Positions 31,448 through 33,652 of a stretch of DNA of 33,652 nt are shown here, piece by piece (positions within the stretch are counted from its first letter, which is position 1; the number at the start of each line of letters is the position of its first letter). The translations under genes and the position numbers were made by a program. The DNA comes from Streptomyces sp. NRRL S-118 (lineage in GTDB: Bacteria > Actinomycetota > Actinomycetes > Streptomycetales > Streptomycetaceae): assembly GCF_000716335.1 (NCBI RefSeq), contig NZ_KL591020.1:142588-176239 (forward strand), read 5' to 3'. The notes below the pieces were generated by a model. That model was not told where the DNA came from. It saw nothing but the letters and a program-made list of their open reading frames with translations, and did not search any database.

Positions 31448-32260
31448 TCACATCTGCGCCGCGCGCTCCGCGAAGATCCGCATGGCCTTGGCGGTGACCG
31501 GGCCCGGCGCTCCGGGCAGGTCGCGTCCGTCGACGCGGTGGACGGCCTGGACGTCGCGGAGGGTGGAGGTCAGGAAGACCTCGTCGGCGGTCTCCAGCAC
31601 GTCCATGGGCAGGTCCGCCTCCCGGGCGCCGGTCCACTCCACGGTCAGGGCGCGGGTGATGCCGGCGAGGCAGCCCGAGGCGACGGGCGGGGTGAGCAGC
31701 TGCCCGTCCACGACGACGAAGACGTTCGAGCCCGTGCCCTCGCAGAGCTGTCCGACGGTGTTGGCGAAGAGCGCCTCGGAGGCGCCCTGGCGGTGCGCCT
31801 CGGCGAGGGCGACGACGTTCTCCGCGTACGAGGTGGTCTTGAGGCCCGTGAGGGCGCCGCGCTCGTTGCGGGTCCAGGGGACGGTGATGACAGCGGTGGT
31901 GTCGGGGCGCCGGGTGGTCTCGCCCAGGGCCACGACCAGCGTGGGACCGGCGTCGCCGCGGTCCGAGCCGAGCGGGGAGACCCCGCCGGTGTAGGTGATG
32001 CGCAGCCGGCCCAGCGGCATCGGGTTGGCCTCCAGCACGGCGTCGCAGGCCCGGCGCACCTCGTCGAGGTCCGGGTCCGGCAGCCCGAGGCCGCGCGCGG
32101 AGCGGGTGAGCCGGTCGAGGTGGGGCTCCAGCGCGAAGAGCCGGCCGTCCTCCGCCTTGAGCGTCTCGAAGACGCCGTCGCCCACGGTCAGGCCGTGGTC
32201 CAGCACGGACACCCGGGCGGTGTCCGCGTCACGCAGCCCGCCGTCGACCCACAGCTTCAT
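31448..32260 (-). CDS. pabC: Aminotransferase class IV, probable 4-amino-4-deoxychorismate lyase
   Basis: A 270-aa fold-type IV PLP enzyme. The PLP lysine is probably K141 in LTGLKTTSYAENVV. Phosphate-binding and substrate residues lie around TVGDGVFETLK, FALEPHLDRL, EALFANTVGQLCEGTGSNVF and PPVASGCLAGITR. By sequence alone it could be a branched-chain or D-amino-acid aminotransferase. The ATGA overlap with pabB (start 32260) argues for ADC lyase, which releases pyruvate to give p-aminobenzoate for folate. The SD is AAGGA, about 11 nt upstream. It is last in the pabB-pabC unit. Confidence 0.88.
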   Translation of the reverse strand: MKLWVDGGLRDADTARVSVLDHGLTVGDGVFETLKAEDGRLFALEPHLDRLTRSARGLGLPDPDLDEVRRACDAVLEANPMPLGRLRITYTGGVSPLGSDRGDAGPTLVVALGETTRRPDTTAVITVPWTRNERGALTGLKTTSYAENVVALAEAHRQGASEALFANTVGQLCEGTGSNVFVVVDGQLLTPPVASGCLAGITRALTVEWTGAREADLPMDVLETADEVFLTSTLRDVQAVHRVDGRDLPGAPGPVTAKAMRIFAERAAQM

Positions 32261-33312
32261 CGTCCGATGGTCCTTCCACTCGCCTCGTACGCCCCCGACG
32301 CTATCGCGAGCAGCCGGGAAGCCTTGAGCTCGGTCTCCTGCCACTCCCGCTCCGGGTCCGAGCCCCAGGTGATGCCGGCGCCGGTGCCGAAACGCAGGAC
32401 ACCCGGGCCTTCGGTGCGGTCGATCCAGAAGGTGCGTATGCCCACCGCGAGCTCGCCGGTGCGGCGGTCGGCGTCGACCCAGCCGATGCCCCCGCAGTAC
32501 GGCCCCCGGGGGGCGGTCTCCAGCGCCTCGATGATCCTCAGGGCGCTGGACTTGGGTGCGCCGGTGACCGAGCCGGGCGGGAAGGTGGCCGCGAGGAGGT
32601 CCTTCCAGCCCGCGCGCGGGGCGAGCTCGCCGCGCACGGTGGAGACCAGGTGGACCAGCCCGGGGTGCGCCTCCACGGCGCAGAGGGCCGGAACGGTGAC
32701 CGAGCCGGTGGCGCAGACGCGGCCCAGGTCGTTGCGGACCAGGTCGACGATCATCACGTTCTCGGCGTGGTCCTTGTCGAGCAGGTCCTCGGCGGTGCGG
32801 CCGGTGCCCTTGATGGGACCGGACTCGACGGTGCGGCCGTCGCGCCGCAGGTAGAGCTCGGGGGACGCGGTGGCCGTCTCCACGCCGTGCGCGGGCAGGC
32901 GAATCGTTCCGGCGTACGGCGCGGGGTTGCCGCGCGCCAGGAGCGCGGTCAGCGCGTCGACGTCAGCGTCCGGATCCGGCAGGGGCGCGGAGAGCACCCG
33001 GCACAGGTTCGCCTGGTAGACCTCGCCGGCGGCGATGTGCTCGCGGATCCGGCGTACACCGGCGGTGTACGCGGCGCGGTCGAGCGAGGACGTCCAGTCA
33101 CCGGCAGCGGGCCCGCGCCAGGCGCCGGGGACGGGCGCCGGCACCGGGGCCGTACGGACGTCACCGAAGCGAGCGCAGGTCAGACGCCCTTCGAAGTCGG
33201 CGCTGACCGCCCAGAAGCCGGACGAGTCCAGGGCCTCGGGATCACTGGTGACATCCCTCAGGTCGGTTGCGAGGAGGCCGCCGAAGCGGGCCAGAGGAGC
33301 GAGGTCGTGCAC
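32257..33312 (-). CDS. pabB: Aminodeoxychorismate synthase component I (chorismate-binding)
   Basis: A 351-aa chorismate-utilising enzyme. The PIKGT motif (K168 in ESGPIKGTGR) marks ADC synthase, since anthranilate synthase has Ala there. Other family blocks: PELYLRR, HAENVMIVDLVRNDLGR, FPPGSVTGAPK, and the C-terminal GIRTFWI and GAGITWGSDPEREW. It is shorter than full PabB (about 450 aa) because the N-terminal tryptophan-binding lobe is reduced. It needs a PabA glutaminase encoded elsewhere. The GTG at 33312 has no SD. TACACT lies 7 nt upstream, which suggests a leaderless transcript. Confidence 0.93.
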   Translation of the reverse strand: MHDLAPLARFGGLLATDLRDVTSDPEALDSSGFWAVSADFEGRLTCARFGDVRTAPVPAPVPGAWRGPAAGDWTSSLDRAAYTAGVRRIREHIAAGEVYQANLCRVLSAPLPDPDADVDALTALLARGNPAPYAGTIRLPAHGVETATASPELYLRRDGRTVESGPIKGTGRTAEDLLDKDHAENVMIVDLVRNDLGRVCATGSVTVPALCAVEAHPGLVHLVSTVRGELAPRAGWKDLLAATFPPGSVTGAPKSSALRIIEALETAPRGPYCGGIGWVDADRRTGELAVGIRTFWIDRTEGPGVLRFGTGAGITWGSDPEREWQETELKASRLLAIASGAYEASGRTIGR

Positions 33313-33319
33313 GGATGCG

Positions 33320-33325
33320 AGTGTA
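33320..33325 (-). promoter_or_regulatory. -10 box of a likely leaderless pabB promoter
   Basis: TACACT on the minus strand, then 7 nt, then the GTG start. No -35 is recognised in the C-rich upstream sequence. Confidence 0.45.
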
Positions 33326-33387
33326 TGGCCGGGGCCGGGGGGACGGTGCGGAGCGAGGGCAGCGCAGCACGCTGGGCAAACGCGTTT

Positions 33388-33415
33388 TTGTACTGGCCCG
33401 GGAATCCGCTAGAGT
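33388..33415 (+). promoter_or_regulatory. Promoter of the tRNA-Gly/Cys/Val cluster
   Basis: TTGTAC (33388-33393) and TAGAGT (33410-33415), 16 bp apart, about 42 bp before the first tRNA. It fits the main sigma factor consensus and is preceded by a short T-rich run. Confidence 0.72.
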
Positions 33416-33457
33416 TCAACACGTCGCCGGGACGCGAAAGCGCCACGGAAACGACAA

Positions 33458-33530
33458 GCGGACGTGGCTCAGTTGGTAGAGCATCACCTTGCCAAGGTGA
33501 GGGTCGCGAGTTCGAATCTCGTCGTCCGCT
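33458..33530 (+). tRNA. tRNA-Gly (anticodon GCC)
   Basis: 73 nt with full cloverleaf: acceptor GCGGACG/CGTCCGC, D arm GCTC/GAGC, anticodon stem TCACC/GGTGA with loop TTGCCAA (anticodon GCC, reads GGC/GGU), and T arm GCGAG/CTCGT with TTCGAAT. The discriminator is T. CCA is not encoded. Confidence 0.97.
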
Positions 33531-33565
33531 CGAAGTGGGGGATCTTCCCGACCCCCCGCACTCCG

Positions 33566-33636
33566 GGTGGAGTGGCCGAGAGGCGAGGCAACGGCCTGCA
33601 AAGCCGTCTACACGGGTTCAAATCCCGTCTCCACCT
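33566..33636 (+). tRNA. tRNA-Cys (anticodon GCA)
   Basis: 71 nt: acceptor GGTGGAG/CTCCACC, anticodon stem ACGGC/GCCGT with loop CTGCAAA (anticodon GCA), and T arm ACGGG/CCCGT with TTCAAAT. The discriminator is T, followed by encoded CCA (33637-33639), unlike the neighbouring tRNA-Gly. It lies 35 bp after tRNA-Gly in the same unit. Confidence 0.97.
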
Positions 33637-33640
33637 CCAA

Positions 33641-33652
33641 GGACGATTAGCT
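33641..33652 (+). tRNA. Start of a third tRNA, probably tRNA-Val, cut by the window end
   Basis: The last 12 bases (GGACGATTAGCT) match the 5' end of actinobacterial tRNA-Val: acceptor GGACGAT, TA, and the start of the D stem. They follow the tRNA-Cys CCA by one base. The Gly-Cys-Val order is usual in Streptomyces. The anticodon is outside the window. Confidence 0.7.

Overview
The window is about 33.7 kb of very GC-rich actinobacterial chromosome, almost certainly from Streptomyces or a close relative. The evidence is frequent GTG starts, Shine-Dalgarno (SD) or leaderless starts, an SsgB sporulation protein, PIM-lipid genes, and the order relA-side/apt/secF/secD/yajC/ruvBAC/yebC/pdxTS/.../pimA/patA/pgsA/.../HIT/thrS. 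From general knowledge, much of that order is shared with Mycobacterium and the S. coelicolor core chromosome. I see no insertion sequence, prophage or CRISPR array.

Layout. (1) 1-7348, minus strand: adenine salvage (apt), protein export (secF, secD, yajC), Holliday-junction processing (ruvB, ruvA, ruvC) and the YebC/PmpR translation or transcription regulator. (2) 7411-8915: the two-subunit PLP synthase pdxS-pdxT. (3) 9033-10537: a LemA-like membrane protein of uncertain identity and a SAM methyltransferase. (4) 10983-13749: a tightly overlapped pgsA-patA-pimA operon for phosphatidylinositol and PI-mannosides. (5) 14109-18181, plus strand: a divergent EF-G paralogue with altered GTPase motifs and a large membrane protein. 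These two split the PIM cluster from the HIT hydrolase/phosphorylase and thrS. (6) 20998-22224 and 22224-22820: a two-gene cassette of a DUF4365 nuclease-fold protein and an unknown 408-aa protein. (7) 22975-26859: a DnaQ-like exonuclease, two identical tRNA-Val(CAC) genes in direct orientation, and between them an SRPBCC protein and a frameshifted polytopic membrane protein. (8) 26935-29738: a PGPGW membrane protein, ssgB, a CGNR zinc-finger regulator, a 55-aa membrane peptide, a tandem-repeat tract and another membrane protein. (9) 29911-33312: a DsbA-like oxidoreductase, a double-GNAT acetyltransferase, and the pabB/pabC pair for p-aminobenzoate (folate). (10) 33388-33652: a tRNA promoter with tRNA-Gly, tRNA-Cys and the start of a third tRNA, probably Val.

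Most of the window is conserved housekeeping sequence. Tight coupling is common: ATGA or GTGA 4-base overlaps at ruvC/ruvA, secF/apt, pgsA/patA, patA/pimA and pabB/pabC, and TGATG junctions at pdxS/pdxT and the DUF4365 pair. At least four genes have no SD but a TANNNT box exactly 7 nt before the start codon, the architecture expected of leaderless mRNAs. The less ordinary items are the DUF4365 cassette, the EF-G paralogue with Tyr in place of the catalytic His, the frameshift at a near-perfect direct repeat, a perfect palindrome in a divergent promoter region, a strong hairpin between yajC and secD, and a two-type tandem-repeat block.
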